This document shows, piece after piece, positions 43,591-51,358 of a stretch of DNA of 64,000 nucleotides (position 1 is the stretch's first letter; each line of letters starts with the position of its first letter). Location of the stretch: contig JBFLYK010000016.1 of the NCBI GenBank assembly GCA_040756995.1, positions 1-64,000 on the forward strand. Direction: 5' to 3'. The position numbers and the translations under genes were made by a program. Origin of the DNA: BP-133 sp040756995 (GTDB taxonomy: Bacteria > Actinomycetota > Acidimicrobiia > IMCC26256 > BP-133). Under the pieces are notes generated by a model. It made no database searches, was not told the DNA's origin, and saw only the letters and a program-made list of their open reading frames with translations.

Positions 43591-45612
43591 TCAGCCGCTG
43601 ACGGCGGCCAACGCTTCCTCGATGGTTTTCACGCCACGGACCCTGACCCCCTCCCCCGAAGCGTGGTCGACCTCGGTCTGGGGAACGACAAAGAGATCGG
43701 CGCCCGCGTCGTCCACGGCGATCGCCTTCTGTTCGATGCCTCCGACCGGCCCGACGTCGCCGTCGATCGAGATCGTGCCCGTCGCGGCCAGTGTGCGGCC
43801 CCGGGCGAAGTCGGCCTCGTCGAGGAGGTCGGCGATGGCCATGCCGTAGGCCAAGCCCGCCGAGGGGCCGCCGATATCGCGGTCTTCGAAGCGAATCTCG
43901 AAGGGCAGGTTCACGTCGAGGCCGCGGGTCTCGAGAAGGACGCCGATGCCGACGCGGCCCGCGACATCGGGCAGCTCCTCGGTGGTGACGACCACGGTGC
44001 GGCGGCCGTCGTCGCGTTCGACGCCCACGGGCACGTCCGTGCCGGCCGGCCGGGACCGTACGGCGTCAACCACGTCCGCGGCGGTGCGGATCGGTTGCCC
44101 GTCCACCTCGACGATGACATCGCCGACGCGGAGTACATCGTCGGCGGGCGATCCCTCGACAACCTCGAGGATCCGGGCACCGCTGCCGGAGACCCTGACC
44201 GGAAGTCCGACCGCTCGAGCAGCGGCCGCCGCCGCCACCCGACGGCTCTCATCGAAAACCTGCCGCTGGACGCGGCTGAACTCCTCGGGCCGGACGCCCG
44301 GGGGAAAGACGTGCTGCACCGGCACCACGTCCCGGTCCTCCCGCAGGGCCGACCACAGTGTGGTGAGGGCGCTGCGGCGGCTCAGCGACACGGTGGCGAT
44401 CAGATAGCGGCCGTTGAGGTCGTCGACTGGGACGCCGTCGATGACGATGTCGTCGCCGACCTCGATCGCCTCCCCGGGCGCGATCACCACATGGGGTGGC
44501 CGGTAGAGCGCCAAGCCGGCAACGGCGATGATGAGGCCGACGACCACCCAGACGGCGATCCCCGCGCTGCGCGCCGGCCGCTGCTCCGGAGGCCGGGCCA
44601 GCCCTCGCTCCAGGGCCTGGCCCACGTCCGCCACGTCGAGCGTTCCGACATGGCGGCCACCGTCCATGACGGCCACCCGCCCGCCCGTCTCGCCGAGTAC
44701 GGACATGGCATCGACGACCGGACGGTCAGCCTCCACGGTGGCGCTTCGGGACGCCGCCTCCCGAGCCGGCGCCGGCCACGACCACGGCCCTCCGCGGTCG
44801 CCGTTCCCGGCCGGCCGTTCCGGCCCGATGGTGGCCTGATCTCCAAGGGGTCGCATGACGTCGCCGACGCGTAGCCCGGCCAGTGCCCGGCGGACGAGCG
44901 CCTGCTCCCGCTCCGCCCGGGCGGCCTGGATGAGGAACCAGCCGATGAAGGCGAGCCACAAGCCGCCGAAGGCGGTTCCCCCGCCGAAGAGCCCGGCCAC
45001 ACCGATGGCGACCAGCATCCACCCGAAGGCCTGCCCGGCGCGCGAGGCGGACCGGGTTGCGGCGGTGAAGCTGTCCTGGCGTCGCCAGAGCCACGAGCGC
45101 AGGACCCGTCCGCCGTCGAGGGGCAGCGCCGGAATCAGATTGAAGGCCAGCACCAGCACGTTGATGCGGCCGAGGTAGTCGACGACACCCTGCACCGGGC
45201 CCGGCCATCCCAGCTGGTCGCCCACGAACGCGGCACCGATGAACCCGACCGCCAGTACGGCGGAGATGACCGGGCCGAAGATCGCCACCCGGAATTCCGC
45301 ACCGGGGTTCGGCGGCGAGCCTGCCAGATGCGCCACTCCCCCGAAGAGCCACAGGGTGATGCCCTTGATGGGCATCCCCTCCCGCTGAGCGCGCAGTGCA
45401 TGGCCGAGTTCGTGGAGCAGTACCGAACCGAAGAAGGCGGCGGCGGCAACCAGTGCCATGAACAGATACGTCGTGCCGCCGAGGCCGGGATAGGTGGCGG
45501 GGAAGAGCGCCTGCGCCAGCGACCACACCACCAACGCGAAGATCAGCAGCCACGACCAGTTCAGGCCGATGGCGATCCCCCGGACCTTGAAGAGTGTGAA
45601 CGTCGATTCCAC
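43591..45612 (-). CDS. Site-2 protease - CBS - PDZ - Lon-type (S16) protease fusion
   Basis: 673 aa. N-terminal M50 membrane metalloprotease with four to six helices: zinc motif HELGH (67-71) and a second metal motif NLIPALPLDGG (158-168, Asp166). Then a CBS-like region (~245-345), a transmembrane helix (352-370), an extracytoplasmic alpha/beta part, a PDZ domain (~475-540; ILEVVEGSPADDVLRVGDVIVEVDGQPIRT) and an S16 Lon-type serine protease domain with catalytic Ser584 in GGPSAG and Lys629 in GGIEQKA. YlbL-type PDZ-S16 proteins and site-2 proteases are usually separate genes in actinobacteria. Joined, they suggest coupled site-1/site-2 cleavage of one substrate such as an anti-sigma factor (inference). 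A GTnAC box lies 76 bp upstream. Confidence 0.9.
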   Translation of the reverse strand: MESTFTLFKVRGIAIGLNWSWLLIFALVVWSLAQALFPATYPGLGGTTYLFMALVAAAAFFGSVLLHELGHALRAQREGMPIKGITLWLFGGVAHLAGSPPNPGAEFRVAIFGPVISAVLAVGFIGAAFVGDQLGWPGPVQGVVDYLGRINVLVLAFNLIPALPLDGGRVLRSWLWRRQDSFTAATRSASRAGQAFGWMLVAIGVAGLFGGGTAFGGLWLAFIGWFLIQAARAEREQALVRRALAGLRVGDVMRPLGDQATIGPERPAGNGDRGGPWSWPAPAREAASRSATVEADRPVVDAMSVLGETGGRVAVMDGGRHVGTLDVADVGQALERGLARPPEQRPARSAGIAVWVVVGLIIAVAGLALYRPPHVVIAPGEAIEVGDDIVIDGVPVDDLNGRYLIATVSLSRRSALTTLWSALREDRDVVPVQHVFPPGVRPEEFSRVQRQVFDESRRVAAAAAARAVGLPVRVSGSGARILEVVEGSPADDVLRVGDVIVEVDGQPIRTAADVVDAVRSRPAGTDVPVGVERDDGRRTVVVTTEELPDVAGRVGIGVLLETRGLDVNLPFEIRFEDRDIGGPSAGLAYGMAIADLLDEADFARGRTLAATGTISIDGDVGPVGGIEQKAIAVDDAGADLFVVPQTEVDHASGEGVRVRGVKTIEEALAAVSG

Positions 45613-45687
45613 CTGCCCTCCTCGACGGTCCTGACAAGTCCTTCGACAGCGCTACCCGACGTTCAACACGACGCGCCTCCGACCCCG

Positions 45688-45703
45688 GTAACGATCGCGT
45701 CAC
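45688..45703 (-). promoter_or_regulatory. GTnAC-N6-GTnAC box upstream of the protease fusion
   Basis: On the minus strand GTGAC GCGATC GTTAC, one base different from the box at 33372. Seventy-six bp ahead of the protease start. Confidence 0.65.
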
Positions 45704-45767
45704 AACTGCCGGCCTTAGGCCTTAAACGGTCTGGGGATTATTTCGGCCACGGCCGGGAAGAGACGAT

Positions 45768-45783
45768 GTCACGAGATCGTTAC
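45768..45783 (+). promoter_or_regulatory. GTnAC-N6-GTnAC box (GTCAC GAGATC GTTAC)
   Basis: 24 bp upstream of the zinc-ribbon ORF at 45807 and 65 bp from the opposing box at 45688. Back-to-back boxes for two divergent genes. Confidence 0.6.
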
Positions 45784-45806
45784 GGACCTCACCGGCCTCG
45801 ATCGAA

Positions 45807-46286
45807 ATGTTTCGAGTCAACTTGCCAGCTCAGATCGCCCAGGCGGCGACCCGGCCCGTCCGGGCTACCCGGCGGTGGCTCGACCGGCACCCGCGCCGTT
45901 ATCGCGACGTTGCGCCCGTCCTCGACTGCCCGGCGTGCCATGCCGGCATCGCGCTCACGCAGGAGATGCGAGCCCGGCTGTGGTCGCATCCGGTACTGTG
46001 CCCGCAGTGCGGCGACGGAGTGATTTCCAGGGTGCCCTTCGCCGGCCGAGAAACCGACGACCCGACACACGTTTGTGTGGGGACGGTCATCGGATCGCGA
46101 CCAACCGCCACTAGAACAGTATGGGCGCGAGCACAGGAACGGGAACGGCCGACGGCCTACGGCACCGGAAGGGCGTGCACTGGGGCATGGCGCACGTTCC
46201 GGTGGTCTGCCCCGCAGGCCCCGGCCGTTCCCGGAGTCGCGCTGGAGGACGTCAGCGTCGCCTCTGAGCCCCCCGACCGAGTCTGA
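45807..46286 (+). CDS. Zinc-ribbon-type hypothetical protein
   Basis: 159 aa, ATG start, no clear ribosome site. The first ~75 residues look real: basic helix (TRPVRATRRWLDRHPRRYRD) and a ribbon with two CxxC pairs (LDCPACHAGIALTQEMRARL; LCPQCGDGVISRVPF). The rest has weak coding character and overlaps the next gene's end by 35 bp; a CGTCATC motif lies inside it at 46085. The true gene may stop earlier through a frameshift. Function unknown. Confidence 0.4.
   Translation: MFRVNLPAQIAQAATRPVRATRRWLDRHPRRYRDVAPVLDCPACHAGIALTQEMRARLWSHPVLCPQCGDGVISRVPFAGRETDDPTHVCVGTVIGSRPTATRTVWARAQERERPTAYGTGRACTGAWRTFRWSAPQAPAVPGVALEDVSVASEPPDRV
46085..46102 (+). promoter_or_regulatory. 18-bp CGTCATC motif, copy 5
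   Basis: GGTCATCGGATCGCGACC, 17 of 18 like copy 1. No convincing plus-strand gene follows at the usual distance; an ATG at 46121 opens only a 40-odd-codon frame. Confidence 0.5.
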
Positions 46287-46476
46287 ACGCCACGTCAGGG
46301 TAGGCCCGGCGGGCGGAGGCAGCGGCCTCTTCCCGGGTGGCGAAGTCGAGGTTCGAGTGCAGTTCGACGCCATGCTCCGGTTCCCGGTAGCACCAGAGCC
46401 AGCGCCCGTCCGGACGGGCGTAGAGCTCGAGGACGGCGGCGGAGCCCTCCGGCTCAGGTGGCTTCGGACTGCTCAT
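46252..46476 (-). CDS. Small DUF1508/YegP-like protein
   Basis: 74 aa, ATG start inside the 3' end of qcrB (23-bp overlap), so probably translated with the respiratory operon. LELYARPDGRWLWCYREPEHGVELHSNLDFATREEAAASARRAYPDVAF resembles the beta-beta-alpha repeat of YegP/DUF1508 proteins. Role unknown. Confidence 0.6.
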   Translation of the reverse strand: MSSPKPPEPEGSAAVLELYARPDGRWLWCYREPEHGVELHSNLDFATREEAAASARRAYPDVAFRLGRGAQRRR

Positions 46477-47842
46477 GGCTCGGGCGCGCGGCGAAGTTGT
46501 AGTGGTGAGGGTGCAGCACGGCGTTGAGGGGCACGACGGCGAGCCGTTCCGCCCCGGTGACCTTGAGGGCTTTCGCCAGCCGGTAGGCGACGAAGCCGGT
46601 CACCGGGGGCAGGACGATCACGAGGATCCGGAAGATCCACGTCATGGTGGCCACCGAGGCGTCGAACCACTTGGCCAGCAGGTCGTTGCTGGCGGCAAAG
46701 TGAAGGGTCACGACGAACATCAGAGAACCGGCCCCCAGTCCGGTGCGGACGGGATGGTCCCGGACCCGGTCGAGCAGGTGGTGTGGCTCCCGGTCGCCGG
46801 TGAGTCGCGCCTCCAAAAATGGCCACAGGTACAGCGTGGCGAACACGATTCCCGGGAGGAGCACGCCGGGGAAGAAGGGGTTCGGGAGCTCGAAACCGAA
46901 GGCCCGCAGCTCCCAGGGCGGGAAGATCCGCAATGCCCCCTCGACCCACCCGAGCCACCAGTCGGGTTGGGCCGGGGAGGGCACCTGAGCCACCCGGAAC
47001 GGGCCGTAGAGCCACACCGGGTTGATCTGCACGAGCCCGCCCATCCCGGCGAGGACCGCGAAGACGGCGAAGAACAGGGCGAGCGACTTGGCCGTGTAGG
47101 TCGGCCACAGCTTCGAGCCGACCACGTTGCTCTCCCGTCGGCCCGGCCCGGGGAAGTCGGTGTGCTTCTGGCGCCAGATGATGGCCAGGTGCACGGTGAG
47201 CAGCCCGATGATCAGGCCCGGGACGAGCATCACGTGGGTGACGAACAGCCGGGGGATGATGTCGTCAGCCGGGAACTCGCCGCCGAAGATCAAGAACGCC
47301 AGCCAGGTGCCGACGAGTGGAACGGCCAACGCGATCGAGTAGGCGATGCGCAGGCCCGTGCCCGACAGCAGGTCGTCGGGCAGCGAGTAGCCGGTGAAAC
47401 CATTAAAGAAGGCCAGCACCAGCAGGGTCACGCCGACGACCCAGTTGATCTCCCGCGGCCGGCGGAAGGCACCGGTGAAGAAGACCCGCAGGAGATGCAC
47501 GACCAGGGCGGCGATGAAGACAATGGCCGCCCAGTGGTGCGTCTGACGCATCACCATCCCGGCCCGCACCTCGAAGCTGAGGTCGACGACCGACCGGTAG
47601 GCGTGCGACATCCGCACGCCCCGCAGCGGTTCGTAGGAACCGGAGTAGACCGTTTCGGCCATGCTCGGATCGAAGAAGAACGTGAGGAACACGCCGGTGA
47701 GGAGCAGCACCACGAACGAGTACAGGGCGATCTCGCCGAGCATGAAGCTCCAGTGGTCGGGAAAGACCTTGTTGAGTGCGTGCTGGGTGAACGACGAGGC
47801 ACCGAGGCGGTCGTCGATCCAGCGGGCGATGCGGCCGAGCAT
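46454..47842 (-). CDS. qcrB: Menaquinol-cytochrome c reductase, cytochrome b subunit
   Basis: 462 aa. Eight or more helices with paired heme histidines (QTHHWAAIVFIAALVVHLLRVF; FVTHVMLVPGLIIGLLTVHLAIIWRQKH), Qo-site region (INWVVGVTLLVLAFFNGFTGYSLPDDLLSGTG) and LPNPFFPGVLLPG. It oxidises menaquinol and pumps charge with QcrA and QcrC. Shorter at the C-terminus than typical actinobacterial QcrB (~540 aa). Last large gene of the operon. Confidence 0.93.
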   Translation of the reverse strand: MLGRIARWIDDRLGASSFTQHALNKVFPDHWSFMLGEIALYSFVVLLLTGVFLTFFFDPSMAETVYSGSYEPLRGVRMSHAYRSVVDLSFEVRAGMVMRQTHHWAAIVFIAALVVHLLRVFFTGAFRRPREINWVVGVTLLVLAFFNGFTGYSLPDDLLSGTGLRIAYSIALAVPLVGTWLAFLIFGGEFPADDIIPRLFVTHVMLVPGLIIGLLTVHLAIIWRQKHTDFPGPGRRESNVVGSKLWPTYTAKSLALFFAVFAVLAGMGGLVQINPVWLYGPFRVAQVPSPAQPDWWLGWVEGALRIFPPWELRAFGFELPNPFFPGVLLPGIVFATLYLWPFLEARLTGDREPHHLLDRVRDHPVRTGLGAGSLMFVVTLHFAASNDLLAKWFDASVATMTWIFRILVIVLPPVTGFVAYRLAKALKVTGAERLAVVPLNAVLHPHHYNFAARPSHEQSEAT

Positions 47843-47845
47843 CGT

Positions 47846-48688
47846 CTATTTCGGCCTCGTCCAGAAGCCCGGCCCGACCGGTTCCGGGAAGTCCGACTGG
47901 GCCACCAGGAACCCGGCGTCGTCGACGGCGAGGGGCAGCTGAGGGAGCGGCCGGGTGGCCGGCCCGAACGTCGGCTCCGCGCCGGCCGGGACCGAGAACG
48001 TCGATTGGTGACAGGGGCAGAACAGTTCCTGGGTCGCCGCCTGGTAGAGACCGACCGGGCAGCCGGCGTGCGTGCAGATCTTGGAAAAGGCGCAGAGCCC
48101 GCCGACCGTCCACCCGTCCGGGCCCGGCGGCTCGACCTCGTCCGGGAGCCGGATGAGCAGCGTCTGGGCGTCGGCCGATTCCACGTGCCCCTCCGGGTAC
48201 ACGGTAACGACGCTGTGCGGAACCAGTTCGTCGGGCCGCAAAGGACCGCCGTCTTCGGTGACCAGCCGTCGGCCGGGCCGCCAGTCGGTCCGGTACAGGC
48301 TGCGGCCGGGGCGGGAGCCGAGCGAACGGATGGGGAAGAGCGCCGCCACACCGAGGGCGCCGAGCGCCAGGCCGAGGCTCCGGGCGAGCAGCCGGCGGCG
48401 TTCGAGCGGCTCGGCCCCTTCCTCGAAGGCGGCAGCCGCCTCCGGCCACTCGGCCGCCGCCCTGGGCGTGACGTCGCGCTCCTCCACGAAGTGGCCCCCG
48501 GGCAGTGCAGCCCGAGCGAACAACACCAGGCCGAGGGCGATGCCGCCAAGGGCGACGGCGAGGAGCGCCCCTTCCAGCTGCGGCTGTCCGCCCTTGGCGT
48601 AGACCAGGGCCAGCCCCAGCGAGGCGGCGGCGCTGGTCACGAAGGCACCGGCGATCGCCCGGCCGCCCGGTGCGGCGCTCTTGCTCAT
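47846..48688 (-). CDS. qcrA: Menaquinol-cytochrome c reductase, Rieske iron-sulfur subunit
   Basis: 280 aa from the ATG at 48688 (GGGGAAGG upstream; overlaps the qcrC stop by ATGA). Three N-terminal membrane helices as in actinobacterial QcrA (AIAGAFVTSAAASLGLALVY; LAVALGGIALGLVLFARAAL; SLGLALGALGVAALFPI). The 2Fe-2S Rieske box is CTHAGCPVGLYQAATQELFCPCHQSTF. It carries electrons from menaquinol to the diheme QcrC. Confidence 0.93.
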   Translation of the reverse strand: MSKSAAPGGRAIAGAFVTSAAASLGLALVYAKGGQPQLEGALLAVALGGIALGLVLFARAALPGGHFVEERDVTPRAAAEWPEAAAAFEEGAEPLERRRLLARSLGLALGALGVAALFPIRSLGSRPGRSLYRTDWRPGRRLVTEDGGPLRPDELVPHSVVTVYPEGHVESADAQTLLIRLPDEVEPPGPDGWTVGGLCAFSKICTHAGCPVGLYQAATQELFCPCHQSTFSVPAGAEPTFGPATRPLPQLPLAVDDAGFLVAQSDFPEPVGPGFWTRPK

Positions 48689-49518
48689 ACCTTCCCCGCT
48701 TTCGTGCCGATCCAGCGGATGAATCCCAGTAGCAGGCCGAGCCCGAGCACCCACCCGACCGCGCCTTCGGCCACGGGCCCGATGTGGCCGATGGGGAGGC
48801 CCCCCGGGTCTTCCGGCTCCTTCAGGTACAGCGTGTAACGCACCAGCGCGTCGAACTCCTCCTGCGTGACGAGGTCCGGCCCGAAGACCGGCATCGTTCC
48901 GGGACCCGTCCGGATCGCTTCGGCGATCTCGATGGCGTCGGAATGCTCGAAGCCGGGGATGAGCACACCGGTCGTCCCGCCTCTCGTGGCGCGGCCGCGC
49001 TGGGTCAACATGGCCCCGCCGATCCCGGTTGGGGCGTGGCAGGCGGCGCAGTACTGCTCGTAGAGCTGCTGGCCGGCCGACAGGTCTCCCCTGGCCGGTT
49101 CGACGGCCGGGACAGGCGGCCCCGGCGGGCGGAAGGCCGAGACGACGTACTCCACGAGAGCGGCGATCTCCTCTGCGGTATAGACCGGTTCGGACGACCG
49201 GGACGGTGCCCGGGGATGGTCGATCGGCATCCGCCCGGTGCGGAGCATGAAGTCGGTGAGCGCCGCTCCGTTGGTGCCCTCGTCGAGCGGCGGGCCGTTG
49301 TCCGTGCCCTCACCGCGGTTTCCGTGGCAGAACGAGCAGTCCCGCAGGTACAGCTCCCGTCCCGCTTCCGCACCCTCGATCTCGGGGGCGATACCGGGAA
49401 GCTGGTAATAGGCGGGGGGACGGTAGGGCGACACGTCGCGTCCCAGGTACTGGCAGCCGGCGAAGACCGCGACGCCGCCTGCCAGGGCCATGAGCGACAC
49501 GGCCCGCACCCGCCTCAC
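48685..49518 (-). CDS. qcrC: Menaquinol-cytochrome c reductase, diheme cytochrome c subunit
   Basis: 277 aa. Lipoprotein-type signal (VSLMALAGGVAVFAGCQYLG), two class-I cytochrome c domains with CSFCHG and CAACHA, Met ligands in the following loops, and a C-terminal transmembrane anchor (GAVGWVLGLGLLLGFIRWIG). In the actinobacterial supercomplex QcrC links the bc complex to the oxidase. Overlaps ctaG and qcrA. Confidence 0.92.
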   Translation of the reverse strand: MRRVRAVSLMALAGGVAVFAGCQYLGRDVSPYRPPAYYQLPGIAPEIEGAEAGRELYLRDCSFCHGNRGEGTDNGPPLDEGTNGAALTDFMLRTGRMPIDHPRAPSRSSEPVYTAEEIAALVEYVVSAFRPPGPPVPAVEPARGDLSAGQQLYEQYCAACHAPTGIGGAMLTQRGRATRGGTTGVLIPGFEHSDAIEIAEAIRTGPGTMPVFGPDLVTQEEFDALVRYTLYLKEPEDPGGLPIGHIGPVAEGAVGWVLGLGLLLGFIRWIGTKAGKV

Positions 49519-50291
49519 CGGACAGCGTTCCCCGCGGCCACGGGACCGGGGCGATCGCCCGCCGTCCGGCTGTCGAGCTCACGGAACCATGCCACCAGTA
49601 GCCAAGTCATGACCGCCAGGTACAGCACCCCGGGCGGCATCCACATCAGGACGCCGGCCAGCTGTTGGTCGGCCAGCGGATCACCACCGGCCGCGGCCAC
49701 GATGGTCGCCTGGTCGGGATAGAGCGGGGCACCGGCGAAGGTGAGCACCGCGCCGAGCGCTCCGCTGGACAGCCCGGTGGCGAAGACCAGTGCCAGCGCC
49801 GCCGGACGGGCGGCGTCGCCTCCCACGGCACCGCCCCGGCCGGCTCGGAACACCAGCGACCAGAACAGCCCCGCAGCGCCGAGGAACATGCCGTGCTCGA
49901 GCGCGTGGACGGCATCGGTGCGCAGCGCCAGCTGATAGAGAGCTGGCGCATGCCAGCCCCACACCACGGCCGTGCCGAGTAACCAGACGGCGAGCGGGTG
50001 GCGCAGCCGGCGCGCCACCGGCCGGAGTCGGCCGGGAAGGCCGTGATGCAGAGCGTCGCGGGCCGGCGCCGGAAGAGCCGCCGCCGCAACCGCCACCGGC
50101 CGGGCGGCGGCGATGAGCGGCGCAGCCACGAGCATGAGCAGCAGGTGCTGGCCCATGTGGGCGGCGAAACGCTCGGCCGCCAGCTGTTCGAGCGGCGGCG
50201 CCAGCGCCAGGGCGACGGCGGCGAGCCCGGCGGCCATGGCCGCGGCGCGGCGGGTGTCCCGGCGACGGTGGAGATCGGCCGGTCCCTTCAC
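49515..50291 (-). CDS. ctaG: Cytochrome c oxidase assembly protein, CtaG family
   Basis: 258 aa from the GTG at 50291, overlapping the previous stop (GTGA); longer upstream frames are not coding. Six to seven helices with the caa3_CtaG pattern: AERFAAHMGQHLLLMLVAAPLIAAARP, VWGWHAPALYQLALRTDAVHALEHGMFLGAAGLFW and YPDQATIVAAAGGDPLADQQLAGVLMWMPPGVLYL. His residues suit copper handling for oxidase assembly. Confidence 0.88.
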   Translation of the reverse strand: MKGPADLHRRRDTRRAAAMAAGLAAVALALAPPLEQLAAERFAAHMGQHLLLMLVAAPLIAAARPVAVAAAALPAPARDALHHGLPGRLRPVARRLRHPLAVWLLGTAVVWGWHAPALYQLALRTDAVHALEHGMFLGAAGLFWSLVFRAGRGGAVGGDAARPAALALVFATGLSSGALGAVLTFAGAPLYPDQATIVAAAGGDPLADQQLAGVLMWMPPGVLYLAVMTWLLVAWFRELDSRTAGDRPGPVAAGNAVR

Positions 50292-50716
50292 GGCACCGTC
50301 TCGCAGACGCCGAGGATGGCCGGCGGGACGAGCCCAAGGATGATGGCCGGGAGGAACAAGGCGCCTTCCACGATCGCCGCCAGCGCCATCCACCGGGCCC
50401 GGTCGAGCCGTTCGTCGCCGGTCCCGGCCCCCACCCGCCGGCGACAGGTCAGCGCGCTGATGAGCGAAGCGGCGGCGATGACCGCCAACGCCGCATTGAC
50501 GGCGATGGCCACCGTGCGGACGGTGAAACCGAGGATCTCGCCCGGTTCGCCGGCCGACGGCGAGCAGGCGAACCACTCCTCGAGCGAATAGCTGACCACG
50601 AGGTGGGCGGCCCAGGCCAGTGGGCTGCCGAGGACGGCGAACCACAGCAGCCATGAACCACGGGTCTCGGTCCGCGTGATCTGTCGCGCGTCGTCGGAGT
50701 TGGTGCCGATGCTCAT
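50288..50716 (-). CDS. Four-helix membrane protein of the oxidase operon
   Basis: 142 aa from the ATG at 50716, which overlaps the ctaE stop (TGATG). Helices: WLLWFAVLGSPLAWAAHLVV, VRTVAIAVNAALAVIAAASL, ALAAIVEGALFLPAIILGLV. Two cysteines face outward (WFACSPSAG; GVCETVP). No known family. It occupies the position of a small oxidase subunit or assembly factor (CtaF/CtaJ place), so it may be one. Confidence 0.75.
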   Translation of the reverse strand: MSIGTNSDDARQITRTETRGSWLLWFAVLGSPLAWAAHLVVSYSLEEWFACSPSAGEPGEILGFTVRTVAIAVNAALAVIAAASLISALTCRRRVGAGTGDERLDRARWMALAAIVEGALFLPAIILGLVPPAILGVCETVP

Positions 50717-51357
50717 CAGAGGTTGGGCGAGAGGTAGATGGCGGACAGGACGAAGGCCCAGACGACGTCGACGAAATGCCAGTAAAGGGCGAAATTCTGC
50801 ACGGTCAGGTGGCGGGTCTGATCGAATGCGCCCCGCCAGGCGCGCACCTGCGTCCAGGCGGAGATCGCCAGCCCGGCGGCGACGTGGGCGGCGTGGAACC
50901 CGGTAATGGTGAAGAAGAGCGACCCGTAGACGTTGGTCCGGGGCGTGAAGTCGTGCAGCTTCTCCGGCCACTCGACCGCCACCGTCAGGAAGAGGAACAC
51001 GGCGCCGAGCACCCACCCGGCGGCCAGGCCGTAGCGAAGCCGGCCCTGCCGGCCGTCCCGGATTCCCCGGTCGGCGATGTGGACGGGGATGCTCGACGAC
51101 CACAGGATCGCCGTCATGATCAGCGGCAGGCGCAGCTCCGGCTCGGCGATGCCTTCCGGGGGCCACACCGGCCCGTAGCGGAAGCGGAGGTAGAAGTAGC
51201 TGGCGATGAGCATTCCGAACAGCGCGGCTTCGGTGGCGATGAGCCACGCCATGCCCCACCAGCCGAACGCCCGGGGGCCTTCGGCGTGCTCGGGCAGCAC
51301 TTCGCCCGGCAGCCCGGTTTCGGCCTGGGGAGCGGTGCTGGCCGCGGTGATGGCCAC
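50716..51357 (-). CDS. ctaE: Cytochrome c oxidase subunit III
   Basis: 213 aa, ATG start. Five helices with GMAWLIATEAALFGMLIASYFYLRFR, SSSIPVHIADRGIRDG, FFTITGFHAAHVAAGLAISAWTQVRAWRG and LYWHFVDVVWAFVLSAIYL, all typical of COX3. It supports proton uptake and stability of subunit I. Lies one base after ctaD. Confidence 0.93.
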   Translation of the reverse strand: MAITAASTAPQAETGLPGEVLPEHAEGPRAFGWWGMAWLIATEAALFGMLIASYFYLRFRYGPVWPPEGIAEPELRLPLIMTAILWSSSIPVHIADRGIRDGRQGRLRYGLAAGWVLGAVFLFLTVAVEWPEKLHDFTPRTNVYGSLFFTITGFHAAHVAAGLAISAWTQVRAWRGAFDQTRHLTVQNFALYWHFVDVVWAFVLSAIYLSPNL

Positions 51358-51358
51358 C

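Noticed and set aside
46121..46265. Short frame after CGTCATC motif copy 5
   Set aside because: Only about 46 codons, Gly/Arg-rich, no ribosome site; overlaps another frame.
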